A stretch of 64,000 nucleotides of DNA from Carbonactinospora thermoautotrophica (GCF_001543895.1 NZ_JYIJ01000019.1:620001-684000), one strand, 5' to 3'; counted from the first letter of the stretch, positions 43,653-52,905 are shown. Notes: generated by a model from the sequence alone, not told the origin. Translations and numbers: made by a program.

Positions 43653-44633
43653 CTAGGCGCGGCGCCGGAACAGCCGGCGCAGGCAGCGCCAGGCGACGCC
43701 GGCCACCGTGATGAGCGTGACCAGCTTGAGGACCCGGTTGAACCGGGACGGCTCGGTCGGCCCGAACAGGTCGAGCGGCTCCACCGGCGCGAACGGCCGG
43801 TAGTGGGCCGCGTCATCCGGCGCGCGGGTTTCGGCCGGGCCGCTGTCCGCCGCCACGGTGCTTCCGGCGACCGCGTCCTGGGCCTTGCGGGCGGCGGCGC
43901 GGGCGCCGTCCAGGATGCGTGATCCGTGGGGTTCGCGAGCCTCCCCGGCAGGGGGCGCGCCGACCGTCGATCCCGTCCTCCCGGCCCGGGCCGGGTCGTT
44001 CCCCTCGTCCGGGTCGGCGGCACCGTCCGCCGGCGCCGCGCTCGCCTCAGCCGCCGGTAGCCGCTCCGCGACCGCCGGTCGCGGCTCCTCCGGCGGTTCG
44101 TCCGCCGCACCCGGCGCGGCGGACGCGGGCGCCCCGGTCGGTGCGGGCGCCCTGGCCGGCTCCTCGATGGGCAGGGTGGTGATCCGGTCCCGTACATTCT
44201 TCACGAACCGATCGAGCAGCCGAGTGGCGGACACGCCGAGGACCTCAGGGCCGAACGCAAGGGCGCGGCCGGTCGCGTCGCCGGTGACGCGCAGCCGGAT
44301 GCGGGTCTCACCCGGGGTGCCCTCGACGGCGCCGATCTCCTCGACCCGTACCTCGGCGGTGATCCGGACCTTGCCGTCCCCCCGGGCCTCGGCGCCGGTG
44401 GCCTCCAGTACGGCGGCGTGGGCGGCCGGGTCGGCCGTGGTCACGCGGAGGCTGCCCCGGTAGGTGATGGTGCTGCCGCCGAGACGAGTCCGGCAGCGCC
44501 CCGCCACCTGGTCGGGCTCGACGGTGTCCAGGGTGACGCCGGGGAGGCAACTGGCCACCGCGCCGAGGTCGGTGAGGAATCGCCAGGCCACGCCAGCGGG
44601 CACCGGAACAACGATTTCACGTTCCCCTGCCAT
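43653..44633 (-). CDS. CoxG-like SRPBCC protein with a linker and C-terminal membrane helix
   Basis: 326 residues. Residues 1-155 are an SRPBCC/CoxG domain: IVVPVPAGVAWRFLTDLGAV, SCLPGVTLDTVEPDQVAGR, YRGSLRVTTAD, GPEVLGVSATRLLDRFVKNV. CoxG recruits or anchors carbon monoxide dehydrogenase to the membrane in carboxidotrophs. A long acidic Pro/Ala/Glu linker follows (155-280). A C-terminal helix (FNRVLKLVTLITVAGVAWR) with LRRLFRRRA anchors it. No cox structural genes are in the window. Role in CO oxidation is possible, not shown. Confidence 0.82.
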   Translation of the reverse strand: MAGEREIVVPVPAGVAWRFLTDLGAVASCLPGVTLDTVEPDQVAGRCRTRLGGSTITYRGSLRVTTADPAAHAAVLEATGAEARGDGKVRITAEVRVEEIGAVEGTPGETRIRLRVTGDATGRALAFGPEVLGVSATRLLDRFVKNVRDRITTLPIEEPARAPAPTGAPASAAPGAADEPPEEPRPAVAERLPAAEASAAPADGAADPDEGNDPARAGRTGSTVGAPPAGEAREPHGSRILDGARAAARKAQDAVAGSTVAADSGPAETRAPDDAAHYRPFAPVEPLDLFGPTEPSRFNRVLKLVTLITVAGVAWRCLRRLFRRRA

Positions 44634-44820
44634 GCCACTCCTCGGGGATCCGGGCCGATGCCGTCCTCAGGTCCTGCCTCGGATCAGGCAGATCCGCGAG
44701 ACAGGCCCTGGCGGAATGACCTAAACCCTAGGCCGCGACCGCCCGCCGACGCATCCGCATCGGGCGGATTGCCCTGGTGTGAGCAGCGCCCGGGAGCCGG
44801 AGCGCGCCAAGCGACCCCGC

Positions 44821-45585
44821 TCAGCGGCGGCGGCCGAACTGGCGGGAGACCCTGGCCAGCACGCCGCGCGGGGTGCACCGGGCGATCGTGGTCAGCGCCT
44901 TGTACTGCGCGCTGGGCACGCTCACCACGATCCCGCGGCGCAGGTCCTTGAGGACGCCCTCCACGATCTCGTCCGCCTCCAGCCACATCCAGTCGGGGAT
45001 GCTGTCGGTCTCGATGCCGGCCCGCTGGTGGAACTCGGTGTGGACGAAACCCGGGCACACCGCGATCACCTTCACGCCCTTGTCGGCGACCTCGGCAGCC
45101 AACCCCTCGGTGAAGCTGGTCACCCACGCCTTGGCCGCGCCGTACGTGCCACGTGGCAGGAACCCGGCAACCGAGGAGACGTTGATGATCGCGCCCCGGC
45201 CGCGCGCGACCATGCCGGGCAGCGCCGCATGGGTGAGCCGCAGGACGGCGCGGACGAGCACGTCGAGCATGCGCTCCTCGTCCTCGATCGGCGACCGCAG
45301 GAACGACGCGTTCGTCCCGAAGCCCGCGTTGTTGATGAGCACGTCGACCGGACGATCCGGATCGCGGAGACGCTCTTCCACGGCCTGGCACCGGGCTCGA
45401 TCGGACAGGTCGGCGGGCATGACCTCGACGGGCACGCCGTAGGTGTCCCGCAGGCCTGCAGCGGTCTGGTCGAGCCGAGCCGTGTCACGCGCCACAAGGA
45501 TGAGGTCGTATCGGGCTGCGGCGAGCCGTCGGGCGAACGCAGCACCGATCCCCGCCGTAGCGCCGGTGATGAGGGCCGTCGTCAT
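44821..45585 (-). CDS. Short-chain dehydrogenase/reductase
   Basis: 254 residues. TALITGATAGIGAAFARRLA has the TGxxxGIG cofactor motif. VLINNAGFGTNASF is NNAG; IINVSSVAGFLPRGTYGAAK holds catalytic Ser, Tyr and Lys. The C-terminal half resembles SDRs related to DltE or oleandomycin-type reductases. Start ATG 45585 follows AAGGG. Substrate unknown. Followed by an 865-bp gap. Confidence 0.92.
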   Translation of the reverse strand: MTTALITGATAGIGAAFARRLAAARYDLILVARDTARLDQTAAGLRDTYGVPVEVMPADLSDRARCQAVEERLRDPDRPVDVLINNAGFGTNASFLRSPIEDEERMLDVLVRAVLRLTHAALPGMVARGRGAIINVSSVAGFLPRGTYGAAKAWVTSFTEGLAAEVADKGVKVIAVCPGFVHTEFHQRAGIETDSIPDWMWLEADEIVEGVLKDLRRGIVVSVPSAQYKALTTIARCTPRGVLARVSRQFGRRR

Positions 45586-46450
45586 GAACCAACCCTTGCA
45601 CGCCGTTCCTCTGGAGTCTGCACGGGGTCCCCGATAAGGATCGTCCATGATCGGCCCTGCCGCCAGTTCGAACGTGCCGCTCCGCCGGCGGCGCCGCGCC
45701 GGGGACGGCGACCTCGTGCCGCGCGCGGCGCGCGGACCGATCTTGATCGCGCTCACGGTGCTCCCGGCGCCCAGCCGCTCACGGTCGGGGCACCGGTGGC
45801 GGGACTCGGCCTTCGGCCCGAGATCGTGGCATCGTCCGGAGTCGCGGACGCTCACCAGCCTATCGGCCCAGCCCGGGTAGCGAGGACCAGGAATTCTCGC
45901 CCTTGACATGCTCAGGGCACAAGCCCGATCCTTTATAGGAGGGCTAATGGTGTTTTGCGAATTTCCTGGCGTAAGGGGATGCCCCAGGCTGCTCCCGAAA
46001 ATCTGCTGACAGCACCCGACGAAGGTCAGGTTCGCGCCGCGTCGACTTGATTCGTGCGCTGCCTGTTTTACGCATGGTATTCGATTTCCGTTAGCGGCCT
46101 CTGAGGCTCGGCTCACCGGCACGACCTGTGGCGAATGGTCGGATCGTTGACGGCCGTCCGACCGCTGATACGCGGATGCGAGGTTGTCCGTGAAGGCGAA
46201 CCCGCACGCCGCGATTCGTGAGGACCCGACGAGGACCTGATGAGGAACCTGACCGCCGTCGCGGAACTGGAGCGCCGGTTCCCCGGGGCCGTTACCGTGT
46301 TCGTCGAAAACAGCGCGGACGATTTCACACCGGCCTTCCGGCGCGGACCGCTCCGGCACGACACCCGTCGAACGCGACCCTCGGCGCCTCCTGCGATGCA
46401 CCGCATCAAGTACGGCAACGAGCCGGCGACGTCGGGCGTCGCCGGCGGAG
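45586..46450. other. 865-bp region before the urea/amide channel
   Basis: Contains a 20-codon ORF with a strong ribosome site (see 45947). Complementary GGTCGGA and TCCGACC near 46139-46164 could form a hairpin. A frame from ATG 46240 (MRNLTAVAELERRFPGAVTV) shows good codon use for about 40 codons, then decays before the channel start; it may be a decayed or leader-like ORF. The rest has no coding features and is lower in GC at 45930-46090. Confidence 0.45.
45947..46009 (+). CDS. 20-residue cysteine-containing leader-like ORF
   Basis: MVFCEFPGVRGCPRLLPKIC, cysteines at 4, 12 and 20. It is preceded by AGGAGG 4 nt before ATG and by TTGACA (45903-45908) with GATCCT 18 nt on, a usable promoter. 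It lies 440 nt before the channel gene. It could be an attenuation peptide or an orphan small protein. Low certainty because the ORF is short. Confidence 0.35.
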   Translation: MVFCEFPGVRGCPRLLPKIC

Positions 46451-47563
46451 GTGGTGACAGGAGTGTTCTCGCACAACGTGACCTATGTGTTCCGGCCCGG
46501 GGGAGTCGCCCTTCCTGACATCCCGGTCGTCCACCGGTGGCCGGAGTGGACGTTGCGGGGGATTTCTCAGGTCGTCTTCCAGAACAACTGGCTCACCGGG
46601 CTGATCATTCTCGGCGCCATCTTCTACAATTCGTGGGTCTACGGCGTGGCGTGCCTGGTGGGCACGGTGACGAGTACCGTTACCGCGGTCCTCCTGAAGG
46701 CCGACCGGAACATGGTGAAAGCAGGCCTCTTCGGCTTCAACGGGGCGTTGCTCGGCATCGGCCTCAACGCCTTCATGAGCCAGAACTTCACCAACGGCGA
46801 ACTCCCCAGCTGGCGGCTCTATCTGTACATCGTGCTCGGCGCCGCGTTCACCGCTGTCGTGTTCTCGGCTCTGTTGACCGCGTTCAGGCCGTTCGACATC
46901 CCGGCGCTGACCGCTCCGTTCGTGATCGCGGCCTGGTTGTTCATCTTTGCGGTCGTGAGGTTCGCCCACTTGCCACCCGGCCCACTGCTGACGCCCGGCC
47001 TGCCGTCGCCGGTGCAGGGTGCCGGGGACCAGTACACGTGGACCACCTGGTATCAGGGAATCGGCAAAGGCGTCGGGGAGATCTTCTTCCAGGACAACTG
47101 GATCATCGGTTTCCTGATCGTCCTCGGCATCCTCGTGAACTCGCGAATCTCGGCCGGGATGGCGCTGCTCGGCTCGGTGCTGGCGCTCGCGACGGCCATC
47201 GTGCTCGGCGCCCCCGAGAGCATGGTCCGTGGCGGTCTCTTCGGGTTCAACGCGGCCCTGACCGCGATAGCGCTCGGCGGCTTCTTCTACGTGCTGACCG
47301 TCCGAGGCTTCCTTTACACGATCTTCGGCATCCTCGTGACCACTTGGGTCTGGGCCGCCATCAGCGTGGCCCTCTCGCCCATCGGCATGCCCGCCTTCAC
47401 GTCCGCCTTCGTGATCGTCACCCTCCTCATGCTCTTCGCCAAGGGCTTCTTCCCGGGGCTGGTCCCGGTGGCGACGGAAGACGCGACCACCGCCGAGGAC
47501 AACCTGGCGCGGTGGCGGAGGCACGTCGAGCAGGCAGAAGCACGCGGCCCCGCAGTCGGCTGA
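46451..47563 (+). CDS. Urea transporter (UT) family channel
   Basis: 370 residues, polytopic. The two UT half-repeats are evident: VVFQNNWLTGLIILGAIFYN near residue 41 and EIFFQDNWIIGFLIVLGILV near residue 209. They are followed by matching NMVKAGLFGFNGALLGIGL and SMVRGGLFGFNAALTAIAL, the pore-lining segments. UT channels pass urea and small amides. Opposite to the formamidase gene, so formamide or urea uptake for nitrogen is a fair guess. Start GTG 46451 is the first with a purine-rich GGCGGAG before it. Confidence 0.88.
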   Translation: MVTGVFSHNVTYVFRPGGVALPDIPVVHRWPEWTLRGISQVVFQNNWLTGLIILGAIFYNSWVYGVACLVGTVTSTVTAVLLKADRNMVKAGLFGFNGALLGIGLNAFMSQNFTNGELPSWRLYLYIVLGAAFTAVVFSALLTAFRPFDIPALTAPFVIAAWLFIFAVVRFAHLPPGPLLTPGLPSPVQGAGDQYTWTTWYQGIGKGVGEIFFQDNWIIGFLIVLGILVNSRISAGMALLGSVLALATAIVLGAPESMVRGGLFGFNAALTAIALGGFFYVLTVRGFLYTIFGILVTTWVWAAISVALSPIGMPAFTSAFVIVTLLMLFAKGFFPGLVPVATEDATTAEDNLARWRRHVEQAEARGPAVG

Positions 47564-47711
47564 GCCCCGGGGATTCAGCGAGACGCTGGAGAAGCGACGC
47601 CGCGCAGCCCGCGAACGGTTCGAGAACGTCCTGGACGCGTGATGAGCCGCTTTCAGTACCGTCTCAGGTCCTACTGGGTGTCGCGGAGTCCAGCCGCACG
47701 TCCGCCCCGTG

Positions 47712-47750
47712 GCGGAGCCGTCCCGCGCCTGCGGCGCGGGACGGCTCCGC
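47712..47750. terminator. Bidirectional terminator between channel and formamidase genes
   Basis: Left arm 47712-47729 (GCGGAGCCGTCCCGCGCC) and right arm 47733-47750 are perfectly complementary (18 bp) with a TGC loop. 23 nt past the formamidase stop. Confidence 0.85.
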
Positions 47751-47772
47751 AAGACCACCGGGTGAGGGTCGG

Positions 47773-49020
47773 CTACGCGGCGACCGCCTGCATGCCGCGA
47801 TCCGCGACGACGGGGCCCTGCACGCTCGGCCTGACGTCGAAGTCGAAGACGGCGACCGGCAGGTACAGGGAGCAGCACGCGTTGGGGATGTCGACGATGC
47901 CGCTGATCCGCCCCTCGATGGGGGCCGAACCGAGCAACAGGTACGCCTGCTCCCCGGTGTAACCGAACTTCTTCAGGTACTCGATGGCGTTCAGACAGGC
48001 CCGGCGGTAGGCGAGCGTGGCGTCGAGGTAGAAGTTGCGGTTCTCCTCGTGCTGCACCGACACGCCGATGAAGGTCAGGAACTCGGTGTACCGCGGCTCC
48101 ATCCTGCCCGGCATGAAGAGGGGGTTGGTGGTGACCCCGTACGTCTCCATGCCGCCCTTGATGAGATCCACGCCGAGGTCGATGTACCCGCCTATCTCGA
48201 TGGCGCCGCAGAAGCTGATCTCCCCGTCGCCCTGGCTGAAGTGCAGGTCGCCCATGGAGAGCTTCGCCTCCGGGACGAACACGGGGAAGAAGATGCGGCT
48301 CCCAGCGGTGAGGTTCTTGATGTCCTGGTTGCCGCCGTTCTCCCGGGCAGGCACGGTCCGCGCGCCCTCCCGGGCGACCTTCTGCAGTTCCGACCCGGTG
48401 AGCTTCCCGGCCAGCACCCCGTCTTCCACAGGCGGCAGCGCGAGGGGAGGAACCCGCTGCGGGTCCTGCTCTATGAGCGCCCTTTCGCGCTCGTTCCACT
48501 TCGCCAGCAGCTCCGCCGACGGCGCGGTTCCTATGAGCCCCGGGTGGGTGATACCGGTGTAGCGCACGCCCGGTATGTGACGCGAGGTCGTCTCGTGACC
48601 ATGGAGGTCCCAGATCGCCTTGTAGGCGTCCGGGAAGTAGTCGGTGAGGAAGCCGCCACCGTTCACCTTCGCGAAGATCCCGGTGTATCCCCAACCCTGC
48701 CCGGGTGCCGGTCCCACCTCCTGGGGAACCGGCCCGAGATCGAGGATGTCGACGACGAGCAAGTCCCCGGGCTCGGCGCCCTCGACCCCGATCGGGCCGC
48801 TCAGCATGTGGCAGAGGGTGAGGTCCACGTCGCGCACGTCATTGGCGGAATCGTTGTTCCCGATCTGGGCGTCGGTCCAGTCCCGGCACTCCACCCGGAA
48901 CTCCTCACCCGGCCTGACCCGGGTGGCGACCGGGATGTCGGGGTGCCACCTGTTGTGTCCCGGCACCTCCTGATCGCGCATTGATTTGGACTGGTCCACA
49001 TGGAACACGGTCTTAGGCAT
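47773..49020 (-). CDS. fmdA: Formamidase
   Basis: 415 residues, similar to Methylophilus FmdA and other acetamidase/formamidase enzymes that hydrolyse formamide to formate and ammonia. MPKTVFHVDQSKSMRDQEVP opens the protein. Signatures are GHNRWHPDIP, RDWTDAQIGNNDSANDVRDV, LHFSQGDGEISFCGAIEIGG and GLIGTAPSAELL. Metal-dependent, probably trimeric. ATG 49020 has GGAG 7 nt upstream; the longer frame to 49095 is not typical. Paired with fmdB, which lies upstream on the same strand, and convergent with the UT channel. Confidence 0.95.
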   Translation of the reverse strand: MPKTVFHVDQSKSMRDQEVPGHNRWHPDIPVATRVRPGEEFRVECRDWTDAQIGNNDSANDVRDVDLTLCHMLSGPIGVEGAEPGDLLVVDILDLGPVPQEVGPAPGQGWGYTGIFAKVNGGGFLTDYFPDAYKAIWDLHGHETTSRHIPGVRYTGITHPGLIGTAPSAELLAKWNERERALIEQDPQRVPPLALPPVEDGVLAGKLTGSELQKVAREGARTVPARENGGNQDIKNLTAGSRIFFPVFVPEAKLSMGDLHFSQGDGEISFCGAIEIGGYIDLGVDLIKGGMETYGVTTNPLFMPGRMEPRYTEFLTFIGVSVQHEENRNFYLDATLAYRRACLNAIEYLKKFGYTGEQAYLLLGSAPIEGRISGIVDIPNACCSLYLPVAVFDFDVRPSVQGPVVADRGMQAVAA

Positions 49021-49310
49021 TTCCTGCTCCTCTGCTCGGTGTTTTCGATCGTTTCGCGTCCCCCGCAGGATGTGATCCGGTCCGCGACGCCGCAAGCGGA
49101 CAGAGTCGCGGTGCGGGATACCCCGTAGAAGTTGAATCAGGAATTACTCGGTGCCATAAATCAAGGACAGGCGATGTGGACCGGTGCCGTCCTCCACGCG
49201 GCGCGGCCCAGCGTGTTCATTCGCCCCCGCTGTCATTTCGCGCGGCACGGGAATCCGCCGCGGTCACCGGTGGAGCCCAAGAACGAGGCGCGGCCTGGCC
49301 CCGCCTCGAA

Positions 49311-49589
49311 TCAGGGCCTCGGCAGATGCGCGAGCGCAGGATGTGGTTCGCGAGGCCGATGGGGTCTGGGTGGTGTTTTCGTGACAACCGCGGGGTTGTC
49401 GCGACTCGCCTCCTCACGCTGCAACGCGGAAGCCAGAGCCGGCGGGGTACGGACCAGTGACGGCGGGGAGAAAATCCGCCGGGCCTCACGCCCGCAGACG
49501 GGACAGGTGCCGACAGAGGGTGCGGTTCCGATCGCCGTGTGGTATTCGAAAGAACCGCACTCGGCACACTTGTATTCGTAGGTCGCCAC
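49311..49589 (-). CDS. fmdB: FmdB-type zinc ribbon protein
   Basis: 92 residues. MATYEYKCAECGSFEYHTAI is the FmdB zinc ribbon with Cys8 and Cys11, and TCPVCGREARRIFSPP supplies the second CxxC. The tail is basic and Pro-rich. In Methylophilus FmdB is a regulator of the formamidase operon. Here it precedes fmdA by 290 nt. ATG 49589 is the natural start of the ribbon. Confidence 0.9.
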   Translation of the reverse strand: MATYEYKCAECGSFEYHTAIGTAPSVGTCPVCGREARRIFSPPSLVRTPPALASALQREEASRDNPAVVTKTPPRPHRPREPHPALAHLPRP

Positions 49590-49991
49590 GACTACCTCCG
49601 GTGGCGACTTTGGCGGAACATGTGTTCCACCGCCTACTTGTCAGACTACACACGCCTGCCTGAGAGCGCAGCCATCAAATTGGCCGTAACTGCCCGCCTC
49701 GTTGCTGCGGAGCCGCGTACGTCACGGTGCGTCCGCGCGGCTCGCCCGGTCTGATCTGACGAGATACCCCCGCCCTCCCGGGGGGCGAACCCTATTCCAG
49801 GATTCCGCCCGCCTCCGCTTCATGCCAGCGCACGGGCGAAACCTGTGGAAAACTCACATCCTGTGGAAAACGATCCTGGCGTGGGCGGCGAAAGACCGCG
49901 CGCTTTTGGCCCGCTCCGGTCCCGGCGCGGCGCCGGACTATCACCGACCTGACATGGCCTGCCCACCCGAGCCCTGGCCGCCCGGGACGCC
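49590..49991. other. Intergenic region with two DnaA-box-like sites
   Basis: 402 bp without a gene. TGTGGAAAA occurs at 49844-49852 and 49862-49870 (complement TTTTCCACA, one mismatch from the actinomycete DnaA box), 18 bp apart. The rest contains the fmdB promoter side and the end of the synthase gene. No strong terminator seen. Confidence 0.45.
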
Positions 49992-51611
49992 TCAGTACCC
50001 GCGCCAGCTCTCCCGCTCGTAATCGAGGATCCGCGGGTGGATCAGGGTGGACGGCGGCAGGGCCAGGCGGGGGCGGTCCTTCGGGAACACCGCCGCGGCC
50101 CGCAGCACGGCCTCGTCCAGGTACCGCAGCGGCGGCACGTCGTCGGGCAGGCGCAGCTCAGGCGGCTGGGTGGCGGCCAGCACGAACCCCCAGTTGCCGA
50201 AGGTCGGCACGTCCACCGCGTACTGGACGGTCCGCAGCCCCGCGGCCCGGACCGAGGCGTCCACGCACCAGTACGGCTTGGGCGCGAAGTACGGCGACCC
50301 GGCCTGGACGACCATCCGCCCGCCGGGGTTCAGGGCACGCCGGGCCATCGTGTAGAACTCGACCGAGTACAGCTTCGCCGTGGCCACGTCGTCCGGGTCG
50401 GGCATGTCGACGATCACCACGTCGAACCGCTCCCGGTTGCCGCGCAGCCAGGCGAACGCGTCGGCGGTGACCGTGCGGACCCGCGGGTCGTGCAGGGACC
50501 GCCGGTTGAGCGCGACCAGGTCCGGGTACGTGCGCGCGAGCCGCAGCACAGCCGGGTCGAGTTCGACCTCGACGACCCGCTCCACCGCCGGGTACCGGAG
50601 CACCTCGCGCAGCGCGAGCCCGTCGCCGCCGCCCAGGATCAGCACCGACCGGTGCGGGCCGGCCATCGCCGGGTGGACCAGCGCCTCGTGGTACCGGTAC
50701 TCGTCCACCGACGAGAACTGCAGGTCCCCGTTGAGGAACAGCCGCAGGTCGCCGCCGCGCACCAGCGACGACCGGGTGAGGACGATGTCCTGGTACGCCG
50801 ACCGCTCCGCGTACACGATCGGGTCCTCGTACAGCGCCTGGCGCGCGGTGACCTCGAACCGCCCGGCCAGCGCGTATGCGACCGCGAGCACGCCGAGGAC
50901 CAGCGCCATCCCGGCCGAGAGCGCCCACCGGACGCGGCGGCGCAGCGAGCCCCGGAACAGCCACAGCACCACGGCCACGCCGGCGATCGCGTTCACCGCG
51001 CCGGTGACCAGCGCCCCCCGGATCTGCCCGAACACCGGCAGCAGCACGAACGGGAACGCCAGCCCGCCCAACAACGCGCCCACGTAGTCGGCGGCGAACA
51101 GGTCGGCGACCGCGCTGCCCGGGTCCTGGCGACGGATCCGCTGGATGAGCGTCATCAGCAGCGGGATCTCCGCGCCGATCAGCGCACCCACCACGAACGC
51201 GATCACGACCAGGGCCGGCTGGTACACGTCCAGCCAGGCGAACGAGGCGTACAGCGCGAGCACCGACAGCCCGCCGAGCAAGGCGAGCAGCCCCTCGACC
51301 GCGGCGAACGACTCGGCGCTCCTGCGCTGCAGTCCCTTCGCGGCCAACGAGCCGACGCCCATGGCGAACACCATGACCGACAGCACGATCGACGCCTGCA
51401 CGACCGAGTCGCCGATCAGGTAGCTGCCGAGCGCGACCAGCGCCAGCTCATACACCAGGCCGCACGCCGCGCACACGAACACCGCCAGCAGCACCAGGAA
51501 ACGCGCCAGCCGGCGGGACACCGGCAGCGGCAGCCGCTCGTCCGGCTCGGCGTCGACGCCGGGAAGCCCGGCGACGGGCGGTTCGACCTGGTTCGGGGCG
51601 GTGTACGTCAC
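49992..51611 (-). CDS. Membrane spermidine-synthase-like protein
   Basis: 539 residues. The N-terminal 240 residues form about seven membrane helices (FLVLLAVFVCAACGLVYELA, VVIAFVVGALIGAEIPLLMT). The C-terminal part is a spermidine-synthase fold: LILGGGDGLALREVLRYPAV, RVVEVELDPAVLRLARTYPD, FDVVIVDMPDPDDVATAKLY. This two-part architecture is known as polyamine aminopropyltransferase with an N-terminal membrane domain. It is the last gene of a six-gene operon, 7 nt after the DUF350 stop. Polyamine synthesis is possible; a membrane-related role is suggested by the context. Confidence 0.9.
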   Translation of the reverse strand: MTYTAPNQVEPPVAGLPGVDAEPDERLPLPVSRRLARFLVLLAVFVCAACGLVYELALVALGSYLIGDSVVQASIVLSVMVFAMGVGSLAAKGLQRRSAESFAAVEGLLALLGGLSVLALYASFAWLDVYQPALVVIAFVVGALIGAEIPLLMTLIQRIRRQDPGSAVADLFAADYVGALLGGLAFPFVLLPVFGQIRGALVTGAVNAIAGVAVVLWLFRGSLRRRVRWALSAGMALVLGVLAVAYALAGRFEVTARQALYEDPIVYAERSAYQDIVLTRSSLVRGGDLRLFLNGDLQFSSVDEYRYHEALVHPAMAGPHRSVLILGGGDGLALREVLRYPAVERVVEVELDPAVLRLARTYPDLVALNRRSLHDPRVRTVTADAFAWLRGNRERFDVVIVDMPDPDDVATAKLYSVEFYTMARRALNPGGRMVVQAGSPYFAPKPYWCVDASVRAAGLRTVQYAVDVPTFGNWGFVLAATQPPELRLPDDVPPLRYLDEAVLRAAAVFPKDRPRLALPPSTLIHPRILDYERESWRGY

Positions 51612-51618
51612 AGAAGGT

Positions 51619-52047
51619 TCAGGCTATGGCAGCGCTCACGATGGCGGCCACCGCCACGTGGTTGGCCGCCACCACCCAGGCGCACGGATGCGGGTCGGCG
51701 TCCACGCACAACTCGCCGAGCCTGCCGGGCGTGAGGAAGTCCACCACCGCGAACGAGATCACCATCAGGATCAGCCCCAGCACCCCGTACCCGGCCGCGC
51801 TGATCAGCCCTTGGACGAAGTCGTCGTGGCTGGTCGCGATCGCCGTGGTGACGATGGCGCCGACCCCCAGGGCGTTCGAGGCCAGCACCAGGGCCGCGTT
51901 GCGGTTGCGCTCGGTCCAGATGAGCTGGCCGAGCCTGCCCGGGGTGAGCAGGTCGACCAGCAGGTACCCCAGCGCCAGCAGCACGGTGCCGACCAGGCCG
52001 AACGCCAGCCCGGACGCCAGGCCGGCGAACAGTTCGTTGATGTCCAT
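51619..52047 (-). CDS. DUF350 family membrane protein
   Basis: 142 residues, four membrane helices in two similar halves (ALGYLLVDLLTPGRLGQLIW and VISFAVVDFLTPGRLGELCV). The repeated DxLTPGRLG motif is the DUF350 mark. It starts 6 nt after the preceding gene's stop. DUF350 proteins often travel with spermidine-synthase-like and DUF4178 proteins; function unknown, perhaps a small ion channel or membrane-stress component. Confidence 0.92.
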   Translation of the reverse strand: MDINELFAGLASGLAFGLVGTVLLALGYLLVDLLTPGRLGQLIWTERNRNAALVLASNALGVGAIVTTAIATSHDDFVQGLISAAGYGVLGLILMVISFAVVDFLTPGRLGELCVDADPHPCAWVVAANHVAVAAIVSAAIA

Positions 52048-52053
52048 CGAGGC

Positions 52054-52905
52054 TCAACTCTCCTGCTTGTACGAGGGTTGGGCGAGGCCCGGCCCCGGCG
52101 GTGGTTGCGACGACCCGGGCCCGGCTGACGGGCCGCCCGGCTGCGGCGGGATCCCAGGCCGCGGCGGGCCGTCCGGCTGGGCGGACCGAGCCGGCTTGCC
52201 CGGCGGTGTGGGGGCGGCCTCCTGCGGTTTCTTGACCAGGGCCACGATCAGCCAGATCAGCGCGGCTACCGCACCCAGGCCCAGCAGCGTGAGCGCCACC
52301 CCGTTCTGCCGCCACAGGTCGGAGCCGGGCGGGTTGGTCGGGTGGTCGGCGGCCGGGATCGGGCTGGGGTTGGGCTCCGGCGTGAGGTACGGTGCGGCAC
52401 CGCTCTCGGCGGCCAACATGGGCAGCGCCAGGATCGCCCGGATCGCCGCGTCGTCGTCGCGCTGGCCGACGAGGTCCTTCTCCCGGATGCCGAGTTCTTC
52501 CAGGTCGTCGCCGGTCGGCCCGCCCGGGAGGTTGGAGACGACGCGGAAGGAGGCGCTGTCCTCGGCCTCGGAGGAGGCCGAGGTGTAGTGGATCGACGCC
52601 TCGAAGACGACGTACTTGGGGCACAAGGCCGGGTTGCGGCGCGGGTCGGCGTCGATGCCGAGGTCGGAGCCGAGACCGAGGTTGGAGCCGATGTCCCGCA
52701 GCGTCAGGTGGGTCTCGTAATCGTCGTCGATCTCGATGTACCAGCCGTAGCAGATGCCCTGCTCCGCGCTGGCCTCGGCCAACTCCTCGACCACCTCGGC
52801 GGCGTCGGCCGGCTCGATGAGCTCGGCCGCGGCTTCACCGGACCCGCCGAGCACGGCGAAGCCGGTGACCAGGCCGACGGCGGCCGCACGGTACAGGTAC
52901 CGCAT
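52054..52905 (-). CDS. Secreted, single-span membrane protein of unknown function
   Basis: 283 residues. N-terminal signal (MRYLYRAAAVGLVTGFAVLG). The extracellular part is acidic with two cysteines (GICYGWYIEIDDDYETHLTL, NPALCPKYVVFEASIHYTS). A helix at about 200-225 (ALTLLGLGAVAALIWLIVAL) is followed by a cytosolic Pro-rich tail. Translation is coupled to the upstream DUF4247 gene (TGATG). No named family recognised. Confidence 0.8.
   Translation of the reverse strand: MRYLYRAAAVGLVTGFAVLGGSGEAAAELIEPADAAEVVEELAEASAEQGICYGWYIEIDDDYETHLTLRDIGSNLGLGSDLGIDADPRRNPALCPKYVVFEASIHYTSASSEAEDSASFRVVSNLPGGPTGDDLEELGIREKDLVGQRDDDAAIRAILALPMLAAESGAAPYLTPEPNPSPIPAADHPTNPPGSDLWRQNGVALTLLGLGAVAALIWLIVALVKKPQEAAPTPPGKPARSAQPDGPPRPGIPPQPGGPSAGPGSSQPPPGPGLAQPSYKQES

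Noticed and set aside
46240-46518. Possible gene MRNLTAVAELERRF before the channel
   Set aside because: Coding bias lasts only 40 codons and the frame overlaps the channel start; mentioned only in the intergenic entry.
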